Source: Sporocytophaga myxococcoides DSM 11118
GTDB taxonomy: Bacteria; Bacteroidota; Bacteroidia; Cytophagales; Cytophagaceae
Assembly: GCF_000426725.1 (NCBI RefSeq)
Contig: NZ_AUFX01000004.1
Location: forward strand, 558,001-622,000
Direction: 5' to 3'
DNA: 64,000 bases
Shown here: piece by piece, positions 9,132 through 17,955 of the stretch
How the letters are laid out: each line of letters begins with the position of its first letter
How positions within the stretch are numbered: position 1 is the stretch's first letter
The notes under the pieces: generated by a model
Told to the model about the DNA's origin: nothing
Databases searched by the model: none
The model's input: only the letters and a program-made list of their open reading frames with translations
Position numbers and translations under genes: made by a program

Positions 9132-11066
9132 CTATGGTTCAACTGTCTCATATTTTGCCTTCCATCCGGCAAAGTGGTTTATATTATCAGTGACAAACCA
9201 GACTAGCATTTTATTTCCAGAAGAAGCCACTTCAGGAGGCACCAATAAACCACTAAAAATCCCTATAATTCTTGCCTGAGTGCCATCACCATCAAATATA
9301 TAAACTTTATCTGTATGCGCTTCAGTATTAAATTCAGGAAAAGCTATTCTAATTCGTGAACCTTCTTTTACCGATATAAGCCATTTGCAATCCTGGCCAC
9401 CACAATAATTTTGGTCTCCACTTCCATCAGAAAATATTCCGGAAGGAAAATTTAAGATCCTTTCTGAGGTGCAATATAATTTTGAAGAATCTACTGTCAC
9501 AACGCTGTAATACAACACTAGCTCCTTATTTTCTTTAGCTGTTGGATATTCAAGCCTTACAGCACTTGCCGGAATGAACACAGAATCCGGAAAATCATTT
9601 ACATTAAATTTCTTAGTGTATCTGTTTGATGTATCAGAAATTATTATTTCACAACTTTTATTATAAATGTGAGAAGAAACTCTTTTAACAACGATACCCT
9701 TATACTTTCCCTCTGGCTTAATCTCATAGAAGCCTGAGTTTTTCTTATTATATCTGCCATTTATGTATCCTTTGGCATTTGAAAATAATTTCTTTTCTTC
9801 TTTAGAACATATTCTTTGTATAGCCTGAATTACATCGGCCTTTCCTGCACCTAATTTTCCAGCATATGTTTTGTTAATACCTTCAAGAGGAGTGGCATGC
9901 ATTTGAAGGTACATTAACAGCTCTTGATTTCTCAGATAAGGATAACAAGCCAGAAGGAAAGCTGCCTTTCCTGAAACTCGCGCAACAGATACGGATGTGC
10001 CGGAGATGACAGTATCTTTGTCGTCTCCATAAACGCTAGCTGCTAATTCATTTTCTCCAATATCTGCAAGATCAACAGTGCTTCCGTAATTAGAAACAGG
10101 AAGTTTAATATTGTCTCTGCTAAGTGCCGCAACTGAAACCACTGAAGGATAAGAAGCCGGGAACTGAGATAGCTCTGAATAAAAATTACCCGCTGAAGCA
10201 ACTATCAAAATACCTCTCTTTTGTGCCTCGTCCATCAGGTCCTGCTCATACTGAGAAAATGTACCTCCTCCCCATGAACAATTAATAATATCTGCACCAG
10301 CTTTAATCGCATATTCAACACCTTTGTAACAATCTTTAAGATAGGTGCCGGAAGCCTCATCAGACAGACATTTAACCGGGAGGATTTCAATTCTGCATTG
10401 AGGTTTAGACTGAATTGCAGAATCTGTCAAACTATTAAATGAAGTAATTATGGAGGCAATATGAGTACCGTGATAAAAATCTTTCAGCCGACTCAACGGC
10501 GGGTATACATTGTTATCATGATCTGAAACATCCCAACCATGGATGTCATCCACATAGCCATTTCCATCATCATCAATTTTGTTTCCTTTTATTTCTTTCT
10601 CATTAGTATAAATGAAAGACTTAATTGCATCATGAGTTAATCTGAACCCATCATCTACTACTGCAACCTTTATAACTTTTCTGTTTCCTGCTTTGAATGA
10701 TAAGTTTTTATTTGACTTCCGGGCATTTGGTTTGCGAATAGCTCCAAGGAAATTGTTGCCATTCAGCTCCGCACATTCGATAAGTTTATTAGAGTACAGA
10801 TCTTTGCCAATTCTAGTTGCAATATCTGCATGCCCTATTTCCGCAATAAGCCATTTATTTATTTCACTATTCTTTTCCGGAAAACTATGACAGGTTTTGA
10901 ACTCTACGTGGTATTGTTTACAAATTTTTTCAAACTCATTAGACCCACCTGTCAATAAAGACGCTTGGCATATCTTTACCTTAAGGTATTGTACTTCCGT
11001 GGCATGACAATAAAATCCTTTAAGGATAAGAATGAGTAAAATAATGTGTCTTTTGGAAATAGGCAT
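9132..11066 (-). CDS. S8 subtilisin-like protease with C-terminal CUB-like domain
   Basis: A 644-residue secreted serine protease when started at the ATG that begins the signal peptide MPISKRHIILLILILKGFYC; a TTG nine codons upstream is also open but would bury the signal. The catalytic triad is complete: Asp138 in VAVVDDG, His199 in YHGTHIAS and Ser358 in SGTSVS, with the oxyanion Asn294 in SAGN. After the peptidase domain (about 125-420) comes a beta-rich linker and, from about 540, a CUB-like domain (NFPSGIFSDGSGDQNYCGGQ, then DKVYIFDG). There is no T9SS sorting domain at the end, unlike the other subtilase in this window. It is the last of three same-strand genes with the collar protein and the small T9SS protein, so it may process or assemble them; that is inference. 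Confidence 0.9.
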   Translation of the reverse strand: MPISKRHIILLILILKGFYCHATEVQYLKVKICQASLLTGGSNEFEKICKQYHVEFKTCHSFPEKNSEINKWLIAEIGHADIATRIGKDLYSNKLIECAELNGNNFLGAIRKPNARKSNKNLSFKAGNRKVIKVAVVDDGFRLTHDAIKSFIYTNEKEIKGNKIDDDGNGYVDDIHGWDVSDHDNNVYPPLSRLKDFYHGTHIASIITSFNSLTDSAIQSKPQCRIEILPVKCLSDEASGTYLKDCYKGVEYAIKAGADIINCSWGGGTFSQYEQDLMDEAQKRGILIVASAGNFYSELSQFPASYPSVVSVAALSRDNIKLPVSNYGSTVDLADIGENELAASVYGDDKDTVISGTSVSVARVSGKAAFLLACYPYLRNQELLMYLQMHATPLEGINKTYAGKLGAGKADVIQAIQRICSKEEKKLFSNAKGYINGRYNKKNSGFYEIKPEGKYKGIVVKRVSSHIYNKSCEIIISDTSNRYTKKFNVNDFPDSVFIPASAVRLEYPTAKENKELVLYYSVVTVDSSKLYCTSERILNFPSGIFSDGSGDQNYCGGQDCKWLISVKEGSRIRIAFPEFNTEAHTDKVYIFDGDGTQARIIGIFSGLLVPPEVASSGNKMLVWFVTDNINHFAGWKAKYETVEP

Positions 11067-11082
11067 ATATACATTTAAATAC

Positions 11083-11115
11083 AAATGCGGCAACTGGTTA
11101 TCAATTGCCGCATTT
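11083..11115 (-). terminator. hairpin between collar gene and protease gene
   Basis: A perfect 11-base stem, AAATGCGGCAA (11083-11093) with TTGCCGCATTT (11105-11115), and an 11-base loop. It lies just after the collar gene and just before the protease start. The T-run after the stem is weak, so it may attenuate rather than fully terminate. Confidence 0.55.
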
Positions 11116-11161
11116 ATAGTAAATTCTAAATTAAACTTTAATCAAAAGAGTTTTAAAGCTA

Positions 11162-12037
11162 TTATCTTACAATAGTTTCGGAACCTCCTGTCTGTCCTTC
11201 TGTATAGGTGCTAAGTCCGGGACCAGTTCCCGCAGAAATAGGTACTCTGCCTCTCAGATCAGGTAAAGCGAAAGTTGTTCTTCCATCACCACCATAATTT
11301 GTCCCCAATAGAGAAAAGAGTGCCTGATTCTGATTAATCGGAAGTAATCTTCCGTCGCAAATAGCAAAACCTTTGGGAGCAAAATTTCCTGCGAACAACA
11401 TAATTTCTGCGACATAAGGCTGAGCACCATCACGAGAAGGGAAGATTCCCTGAAGAGCTATACAATAATTGATTACTGTATATGGCTGCATGTTATTGAG
11501 TGTTTTAGTTTCTGGTGCTTTTGAAACCCAGTTAACACCATCCCAGGTCATCAGATCTCCAGCTTGAGTACCAGCATTTAGGCCGATTACTTTATTAGAA
11601 AAATTTAAAGGAGATTTAGCTGAGATATTTGCGGTAGCAGCATTTGCGGCATACAAAGCATAAGGAACGCTAAGAAGCTGAGTCACTCCAAGAACTGCAA
11701 ATTCTTTTGAATCAACATTCATTTCTATTTTAAGAAATCTGTCACCATCTCCCCATCCTATTTTGGTAAATACACCAGACAAAACAGTTCCTTTGCCTAA
11801 AGCCAGGTTAAATAAGCCATTTGGAGAAGTTGTAACAGAGTGCTGTTCAGAATACTCAGCGCTTTCTCCTCCTGCATCTTTGGTAATAGATGCTCTGATA
11901 ACTATTGCCTTGCTAATTAAAGGCTGTCCATCTGCACTACGCGCAACTCCCTGATAGTTGATTGCTTCAGGCTGGGCAAAAGCAGCAAAGCATATGCAAA
12001 ACATCAACGAGAAAAGTAAAAAACATTTAGGTTTCAT
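11162..12037 (-). CDS. phage tail-collar (MdpB-like) domain protein, C-terminally short
   Basis: A 291-residue secreted protein started at the ATG giving MKPKCFLLFSLMFCICFAAF; an upstream ATG would overlap the preceding gene. After the signal comes an N-terminal module typical of Bacteroidota surface proteins (EAINYQGVARSADGQPLISK ... LLSVPYALYAANAA). The C-terminal part is a tail-collar domain: FAPKGFAICDGRLLPINQNQ, then SLLGTNYGGDGRTTFALPDL and RGRVPISAGTGPGL. Relatives usually continue after TGGSE with a section containing MPxHxH; here the protein stops at GGSETIVR with two tandem stop codons, so it looks truncated or is a short subtype. It lies 4 bases downstream of the small T9SS gene, clearly in one operon. 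Probable role: extracellular appendage or adhesin. Confidence 0.82.
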   Translation of the reverse strand: MKPKCFLLFSLMFCICFAAFAQPEAINYQGVARSADGQPLISKAIVIRASITKDAGGESAEYSEQHSVTTSPNGLFNLALGKGTVLSGVFTKIGWGDGDRFLKIEMNVDSKEFAVLGVTQLLSVPYALYAANAATANISAKSPLNFSNKVIGLNAGTQAGDLMTWDGVNWVSKAPETKTLNNMQPYTVINYCIALQGIFPSRDGAQPYVAEIMLFAGNFAPKGFAICDGRLLPINQNQALFSLLGTNYGGDGRTTFALPDLRGRVPISAGTGPGLSTYTEGQTGGSETIVR

Positions 12038-12041
12038 ATTG

Positions 12042-12500
12042 CTATTTAACGAGTTTAAAATAATCGATAGATTCATTATGATCTTTGTAGCATATCAAAT
12101 AAAGACCATCGCTCAGTTGACGAAGGTTTATAAATGTGGCATTAGATGTACTGCAAACCTTATTTCCTTTGATGTCAAATACCTCAATTGAGCTCAATTC
12201 TTTTGGAGACATAATGTACAGCTCCGAATTTAATCTGTCAAAAATGTACTTTGGCCCAACAGCATCCAATTTAACCGGATTAGAGCTAACCACTGCGAAC
12301 TCCGGCTGAAGGACACCTTCAGTTACAATGAAATTCCCTTTTCCAATTGTAGATACTGCAACCTCGCCTACAGAATACTCTAATGAGAAGCCTCCCCCTG
12401 TAATGATATTTCCAGCGGAGTTGATTACATACGGAGAAATTGATTGACCATATCCAATGTAAGATATCAATGAGAATACAAGTGCAGGTATAAATTTCAT
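12042..12500 (-). CDS. small T9SS type A sorting-domain protein
   Basis: A 152-residue secreted protein. The signal peptide (MKFIPALVFSLISYIGYGQ) is followed by SPYVINSAGNIITGGGFSLE and YSVGEVAVSTI, a module I recognise from small Bacteroidota proteins encoded next to collagen-like or tail-collar proteins. The last 75 residues form a T9SS type A-like domain (IEVFDIKGNKVCSTSNATFI ... LSDGLYLICYKDHNESIDYF, ending KLVK). It is first gene of the operon with the collar protein and has a good promoter upstream. It may be a surface-attached partner for the collar protein; this is inference from the conserved pairing. Confidence 0.83.
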   Translation of the reverse strand: MKFIPALVFSLISYIGYGQSISPYVINSAGNIITGGGFSLEYSVGEVAVSTIGKGNFIVTEGVLQPEFAVVSSNPVKLDAVGPKYIFDRLNSELYIMSPKELSSIEVFDIKGNKVCSTSNATFINLRQLSDGLYLICYKDHNESIDYFKLVK

Positions 12501-12856
12501 ATTACAAATAAATCTTTCCCTAGTGCAAACTAAATTTCAATTAACTGATAGAAAAGCTTTTAAGCTGCAGGGTCAGGAAAATACAGCTTATTGTTAAAAA
12601 GAATTAAGTAACTGACAATGATTCAAATATAAAACTTCAAAATTTAAAAAGCAAAATAAAGGGGGCCGTTGTAGTTGCAGAATCAACATATAACAGCGAC
12701 CAAGAACGAATATAGTTTGGGTATAATGAATGATTTAAGGCAAAAAAAGGGAGGTAATTTTTACAACAAAATTAAATACAATTATAATCCGCTCATTAAC
12801 TTCTATTCTCAACAGAATAACTAAATTGGCGATCATCTAAATTAAAGCATCAGCGA
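12501..12856. other. 356-base divergent intergenic region
   Basis: No open frame, RNA gene or repeat family is recognised. The region is AT-rich and holds the minus-strand promoter described separately for the 12500 operon. No clear TAnnTTTG box was found for the plus-strand FMN reductase gene. Confidence 0.6.
12624..12654 (-). promoter_or_regulatory. Bacteroidota-type promoter for the small T9SS/collar operon
   Basis: On the minus strand a -7 box TATATTTG (12624-12631) fits TAnnTTTG exactly, with TTG at 12652-12654 separated by 20 bases. This matches the spacing known for Bacteroidota sigma-70 promoters. The predicted start leaves a leader of roughly 115 bases before the ATG at 12500. Confidence 0.6.
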
Positions 12857-13402
12857 ATGAAAAACTTTTTGGCTATATCCGGAAGCTTAAAATCAACCTC
12901 AACAAACACCTCCATACTCAAGTTTATAATAAAGCTGGCAAGCCCAACTGCTAACATTGAATTGTATTCAGGATTAGACGATCTGCCTCATTTCAGTCCT
13001 GAAAGAGATTCAGAAAATGCTCCTGAGGCAGTGGAAAACCTTCGCAAAAAGATTAAATATGCAGACGGAGTTATTTTTTGTACTCCTGAATATGCATTCA
13101 ATCTTCCCGGAGTTCTTAAAAATGCGCTGGATTGGTGTGTCTCTTCAGGTGAATTCAATGAAAAACCAGTATTGGTTTTAAGTGCTTCACCGCTAAATAC
13201 CGGAGGTGAAAAAGCCCTGTCATCTCTTCAAATGACATTAACAGCATTGGGAACAAAGCAGGTCGCGGCATACAGCATTGCCAATGTAAATTCAAAATTA
13301 AACTCCAACAAGGAAATTATTGATTCAGAAACTATAGTCATCCTGGAAGGTTTATTATCAAAACTGGATGAATTTATTGAAAGTTATACCCCTGAATATT
13401 AA
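12857..13402 (+). CDS. NADPH-dependent FMN reductase family protein
   Basis: A 181-residue cytoplasmic flavodoxin-fold protein. The N-terminal FMN phosphate-binding loop is ISGSLKSTSTNTSIL, followed by the conserved LPHFSPERD region and the FMN-contacting CTPEYAFNLPGVLKNALDW, the signature of the FMN_red family (YieF/ChrR-like quinone and chromate reductases). Length is normal for the family. It reduces quinones, flavins or metal ions with NAD(P)H and is often linked to oxidative or electrophile stress. It is a single gene, convergent with the six-PAS kinase with only 2 bases between the stops and no terminator. Exact substrate unknown. Confidence 0.9.
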   Translation: MKNFLAISGSLKSTSTNTSILKFIIKLASPTANIELYSGLDDLPHFSPERDSENAPEAVENLRKKIKYADGVIFCTPEYAFNLPGVLKNALDWCVSSGEFNEKPVLVLSASPLNTGGEKALSSLQMTLTALGTKQVAAYSIANVNSKLNSNKEIIDSETIVILEGLLSKLDEFIESYTPEY

Positions 13403-13404
13403 AA

Positions 13405-16400
13405 TCATTTGAAGAAGATTTTGAAGGTTGTACCCTCTTCAAGCTTACTTTCAAGCTCTATTCTTCCTCCGGAATTGGTGACAATTCTTTTCACAATGTA
13501 TAGCCCAACACCGGAACCTTCAACATGATCGTGAAGGCGCTTAAACATGGAAAAAACCTTTTCTTTATTGGCATCAGAAATCCCAAGCCCGTTATCTTTT
13601 ACCGTTAATAGTATTCCACCATCCACTTGTTCCGTTTTAAGGTCAACAACAGGATTTCTTTCTGGATGCCGGTATTTCAGGGCATTACTAATGAGATTGT
13701 AAAAAATACTTCTCATGTTTTTTCCCGAAAATTTTATTGAAGAGACTGAAAAATCAAGGTTAAACCTTGCGTGAGTTGCACTTACAAGTTCATTTATAGA
13801 AGTTACTACATCTTCGAAAATATTTACAAATTCTACATGGCCTTCATCTTCTTCTGCGCTCTTCTGGGCCCTTGTTATTTCCGTAAGATCATGAATGGTC
13901 CTTTTGAATCTGAGAATAGACTTATCCATCATTTCAAAGAGCTGAGCAATCTCTTGCCCTTTACAGTATTTAGGATCAAGCGTATCATTGATAGTATACA
14001 ACAAGCCTTCAATATTTGAGATAGGAGCTTTAAGATCGTGAGAAGCTGTGTATATGAAATTATCAAGGTCCAGATTTATCTTTAATAATTCTTCGTTTTT
14101 TACCCGTAGATTTTCCTCTATAAGCTTACGTTCATTGATATCCGTAAATGTCCCAAACCATTTCTTTATTTCTCCATCGTCTTTCAGAGGCAAAGCTCTG
14201 GCGAGGTACCATTCATAGTTGCCATCATGATTTCTGAGTCTGCATTCTATTTCGAACATTTCCCCAGACTTAACGCATTCATTCAGCTTCGAAATACAAG
14301 GTCCCTTATCTTTATCGAATACCGCCTTAATCCAGCTCCACTTTTCATCCCTATCGAATTGCAAGCCTGTGTAATTATACCAGTTCTGATTAAAATACTC
14401 CACGTAGCCCTCAGTATTAGCTGCCCAGAATAACTGAGGCACAGTCTCTGCAAGAAACCTATACTGTTCTTCACTCGCCCTCATCTCCTTTTCTGCTACT
14501 TTTGCAGCTGTTACATCAATCTGAGTAGACCATACTCTGACCAGCTTTCCTTTTTCAATGATTCCAAGCACATTACTTGAATAATATCTAATACTTTCAT
14601 GTGGGCCCTTCCAGCGTGTCAAAAGGTTTTCAAGCTTATAACCAGAATCAACAAACTTTCTGAAGATCTTAATCACTCTCTCATCGTTTAGGTCAAACAG
14701 ATCCTTAATATTACTTCCGATAAGCTCTGAAGAGGATGCATAGCCATACATATGGGCCATCCTATCATTGCACTCTGCAACATAGCCGTAATCAAAAATT
14801 TTTTGCACTTGTTCCCTCCCAGGGATTGAAATATCAATATCGTTAATAACATGAAGTTCATATCTCCATATACCTTCCTGACTCTGTGCAACAAATGCTT
14901 TGTACTTTTCTTCACTTTCAACCAGCTCTGCGGTTCTTTCTTTTACTCTATTTTCAAGTTCGCTATTGATATTCCTGAGTTTACCTTGAGCTTTTTCAAG
15001 TTTCTCATATGCAGTTGTCAGTTCTTCATTTTTTACTTTCAATGCCTGTTCTGCTTGCTTCATATTTGTTACATCCAGAACTGTCCCCACAACTCTTCCA
15101 CTTTCACCATTAACATCTTTATAAATTTTTGCCCTGGAAATAAGATTTTTAAAGCCTTCATTGACATTAATTCTGAAGTCAACATCAATCAACTCATTAT
15201 TGAGAATAGCTACTTCTATCAGTTTAAATATTTTTTCAGCATCATCAGGTTGTATGACAGCACGAACATCCTCAAGAGTAACGGTACCATCATTTTCCTT
15301 TAATCCGAATATTTTAAAAAACTCCTGCGTCCCATGAATGATATTTGTTTTCATATTCCAGTCAAAGCTTCCAACATGGCCTATCTTTTGGGCCTCTACC
15401 AGCTGTGCTTCACTATATTTCAACGCATCTTCAGCTTCAACCCTGTCAGTGATATCCTGAGTCACGCCTAAAATCTGATACGGCACTCCATGCTCATCCC
15501 TGGCAAAAACAGTATCCTGACTAATGAACCAGCTCCACTTCCCTCTGGAATCCTTCATTCTATAAACAAGCTTTCTTATCTCACCTTCCTTAGCATCAAC
15601 AAAACCATTGAAGTGTTTGACGATTTTCGGCAGGTCGTCCGGATGCAGAAAAGTAGCCAGTAAATTGGAACCAAGTTCTTTCAACTCATCAGGAGAGTAC
15701 CCCAATACATCTGCCACAGTTCTATTTGCATAGACATTCCTTTGTTCACGTATATCATAGATATAAAGTATATTTGGGGTCGTTTCAGCAATTTTTTGAA
15801 TGAAGTTACTATTTTGCTTCAGCGTCTCTTCTGCACTCTTGAGGTCATTAATGTCTGAAGCTGTAAATAGAATCTGTGTAACTTCTCCCTTTTCATTCTT
15901 TTTAAATACTATAGATCTTGAATAGTACCACCGCCAGTTTCCCGCCTTATCCTTTATTCTAAATTCTAATATACTTTCTTCATTCTCTTTGAGAGAAGTA
16001 TACTTTTTATTTCTATTAATAACTGCATTAAGATCATCGGGATGAACTATTTGTCTAATAAGTCCATAACCATTTTTCTTTAAGTCCTCTTCCTCTACAG
16101 CCACATTTTCAAAAATATTCTCATTGTAATAAATAAGATCATTCTGAGGCACAGCTATAACAAGAATAATAATAGGGGCGACTTTTGTTATCTGTGATAC
16201 CAGTTCCTGACTTTGTCTTAGCAACCTTTCAACTTCCTTTATCTGGGTTATATCCTGCGTAATTCCTTTCAACGATTTTACTTTGCCATTTTCCTTTACC
16301 GGCACTCCATGCGTTCTGACAATTCTATGCTCTCCATCAGGCCTTGTGATTTCATACTCATGAGTATATGGAATTCCCAACTTAAGAGCGTTATGTATAT

Positions 16401-17109
16401 TCTTTAAAACTCTTTCTGAAGTTTCTTTTGTCATCAAAACACTAATATCATCTGTGGTCATTGTATGCTTATATGGCAACCCAAATATCCTGTATAGCTC
16501 CTCTGACCAAACAGTTATCCCGGTCTGGCCATCCATTTCCCAGTTGCCAAGCTCCGCCATTCGTTGTGATTCTTTAAGCCGCTTTTCATTAACCAGGAGC
16601 TTTAATTCCGTTTCCTTTAGTGATTTTATAATTCTGTCCGCTTCCTCTTTTTGAATATCAGTATATGCCTCAATTGCTTTTTTTTCTCTTACAGTATAAA
16701 AGTCAACTATTTCATTAATAATTTTTAAAGCTAGATCAAGGTCATTTGTATAAGTGGGAAGAAATTTCAAAAGGGCTTTTTTTCTAGCGCCATACTCAAT
16801 AGCAATATCTGTAGCATTTACTTGTAATCTGGAAAGTTCAAGAAGCTGATCCGACTTCCAATCGGAAATCCCTTTTTCTATGTCTTCATTTCCCTTACCG
16901 TCAATCATGTTTTTAAGGAAGACAACAAGGCGTGTTTCTATCACCTTCAGAAACTCTTCATCTGTCAAATGAGTCACCCATTTTAGTAATGGCTGTTCCA
17001 ACTCTCTCTTACTGATCAATTCCTGCTTGGCAAGATCGGTGAGATGGTTCTGAAATAAAAAATGAGCGTAATCTTTAAGATAATGAATTTCTACACCTGC
17101 CTTGTTCAT
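13405..17109 (-). CDS. cytoplasmic multi-PAS sensor histidine kinase (six PAS)
   Basis: A 1234-residue soluble kinase. The N-terminal helical domain (about 15-150, LLKWVTHLTDEEFLKVIETR ... LLKFLPTYTNDLDLALKIIN) resembles the RsbRD-type N-terminal domain found in stress-sensing proteins. Six PAS domains follow at about 185-293, 305-425, 435-560, 570-685, 735-870 and 878-997, several ending in PAC-type ITDITxxK or TDINERK strands; a coiled coil lies at 690-735. HisKA has YTASHDLKAP with His1024; HATPase_c has NLISNALKYR, DNGLGI and GSGVGLYIVKRI. No membrane segment is present, so it senses internal cues such as redox, oxygen or small ligands. No cysteine or His haem motif is obvious. No partner regulator is adjacent. 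Confidence 0.92.
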   Translation of the reverse strand: MNKAGVEIHYLKDYAHFLFQNHLTDLAKQELISKRELEQPLLKWVTHLTDEEFLKVIETRLVVFLKNMIDGKGNEDIEKGISDWKSDQLLELSRLQVNATDIAIEYGARKKALLKFLPTYTNDLDLALKIINEIVDFYTVREKKAIEAYTDIQKEEADRIIKSLKETELKLLVNEKRLKESQRMAELGNWEMDGQTGITVWSEELYRIFGLPYKHTMTTDDISVLMTKETSERVLKNIHNALKLGIPYTHEYEITRPDGEHRIVRTHGVPVKENGKVKSLKGITQDITQIKEVERLLRQSQELVSQITKVAPIIILVIAVPQNDLIYYNENIFENVAVEEEDLKKNGYGLIRQIVHPDDLNAVINRNKKYTSLKENEESILEFRIKDKAGNWRWYYSRSIVFKKNEKGEVTQILFTASDINDLKSAEETLKQNSNFIQKIAETTPNILYIYDIREQRNVYANRTVADVLGYSPDELKELGSNLLATFLHPDDLPKIVKHFNGFVDAKEGEIRKLVYRMKDSRGKWSWFISQDTVFARDEHGVPYQILGVTQDITDRVEAEDALKYSEAQLVEAQKIGHVGSFDWNMKTNIIHGTQEFFKIFGLKENDGTVTLEDVRAVIQPDDAEKIFKLIEVAILNNELIDVDFRINVNEGFKNLISRAKIYKDVNGESGRVVGTVLDVTNMKQAEQALKVKNEELTTAYEKLEKAQGKLRNINSELENRVKERTAELVESEEKYKAFVAQSQEGIWRYELHVINDIDISIPGREQVQKIFDYGYVAECNDRMAHMYGYASSSELIGSNIKDLFDLNDERVIKIFRKFVDSGYKLENLLTRWKGPHESIRYYSSNVLGIIEKGKLVRVWSTQIDVTAAKVAEKEMRASEEQYRFLAETVPQLFWAANTEGYVEYFNQNWYNYTGLQFDRDEKWSWIKAVFDKDKGPCISKLNECVKSGEMFEIECRLRNHDGNYEWYLARALPLKDDGEIKKWFGTFTDINERKLIEENLRVKNEELLKINLDLDNFIYTASHDLKAPISNIEGLLYTINDTLDPKYCKGQEIAQLFEMMDKSILRFKRTIHDLTEITRAQKSAEEDEGHVEFVNIFEDVVTSINELVSATHARFNLDFSVSSIKFSGKNMRSIFYNLISNALKYRHPERNPVVDLKTEQVDGGILLTVKDNGLGISDANKEKVFSMFKRLHDHVEGSGVGLYIVKRIVTNSGGRIELESKLEEGTTFKIFFK

Positions 17110-17283
17110 TAAATCAGTCCGGTTGAAAAGATTTATTCATTGAAAAACAGGTAATTTATGATTATGTTTAAAATAGATTAAACATCAAGCTAAGGGAAGA
17201 TCTGTATAAAAGGCAAGTTTAAATGTGTTCGAATTGTAGTATTTACTTTAACAAATCCATCATTCCTCACTTGGAGGATTGCC

Positions 17284-17955
17284 TTGAAATTTTCATTTTT
17301 ACTTCCAGATTTTATTCTTTTGATTAAAGCGACCACAACCAGAATAATTCAGGTAATATTTTCTGCGATAATATTATTTACCGTATGGATAATGTTCAAA
17401 ATTACCATACCCTATTTTTCTTTCCGCTACGACATTGGTTTTCTACTGACCAAACAAGCTATTTTACACATGGATATCTGGCGGTGGTCATTTTATACAC
17501 ATATCGCTTCAAGTATTTTTGTTTTGCTGTTTGGAGTATTCCAATTTATAAAACCACTGCTTGAATCATTTCCTAAACTCCATAAGCTATTGGGTAAAGC
17601 TTATGTATTCATCATATTATTTCTGAGTGCTCCCAGTGGCCTTGTAATGGCATTCTATGCTAATGGAGGCATATATGCAAAAACCTCCTTTATTATTATT
17701 TCTTTATTGTGGTGGTTGTTTACTTTTGTCGCCTTTCTCAAAATAAGGAATAGAAAAATAAAAGGGCATATTGACTTCATGATTAGAAGTTATGCCCTTA
17801 CATTATCTGCAATTACATTGCGTACTTATGTGTTAATTCTGCCTGCTTTTATTCATCTTCATGCAAAAGAAATGTATACACTTGTTGCATGGCTAAGCTG
17901 GGTCCCCAATCTTATTATTGCAGAAGTAATTATTTATTATAAAGTATTTAAATAG
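17284..17955 (+). CDS. DUF2306 membrane protein
   Basis: A 223-residue polytopic membrane protein with about six hydrophobic helices, matching the DUF2306 family: HIASSIFVLLFGVFQFIKPL, LHKLLGKAYVFIILFLSAPS and GHIDFMIRSYALTLSAITLR with its conserved HxxxxR pattern. The start is TTG at 17284, supported by GGAGG seven bases upstream, one of the few recognisable Shine-Dalgarno sequences in the window; no ATG fits until the second helix. Its 3' end overlaps the convergent lipoprotein gene by 8 bases. Family function unknown; several members lie next to redox or respiratory genes. Confidence 0.8.
   Translation: MKFSFLLPDFILLIKATTTRIIQVIFSAIILFTVWIMFKITIPYFSFRYDIGFLLTKQAILHMDIWRWSFYTHIASSIFVLLFGVFQFIKPLLESFPKLHKLLGKAYVFIILFLSAPSGLVMAFYANGGIYAKTSFIIISLLWWLFTFVAFLKIRNRKIKGHIDFMIRSYALTLSAITLRTYVLILPAFIHLHAKEMYTLVAWLSWVPNLIIAEVIIYYKVFK

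Noticed and set aside
11162-12037. Phage tail gene as evidence for a prophage
   Set aside because: The protein has a Sec signal and a Bacteroidota surface-protein N-terminal module and sits with a T9SS gene; no other phage gene is near.
17220-17245. TTCGAA-type sequence resembling a tRNA T-arm
   Set aside because: GTTCGAATTG lacks a matching T-stem, and no anticodon arm or acceptor stem is found on either side.
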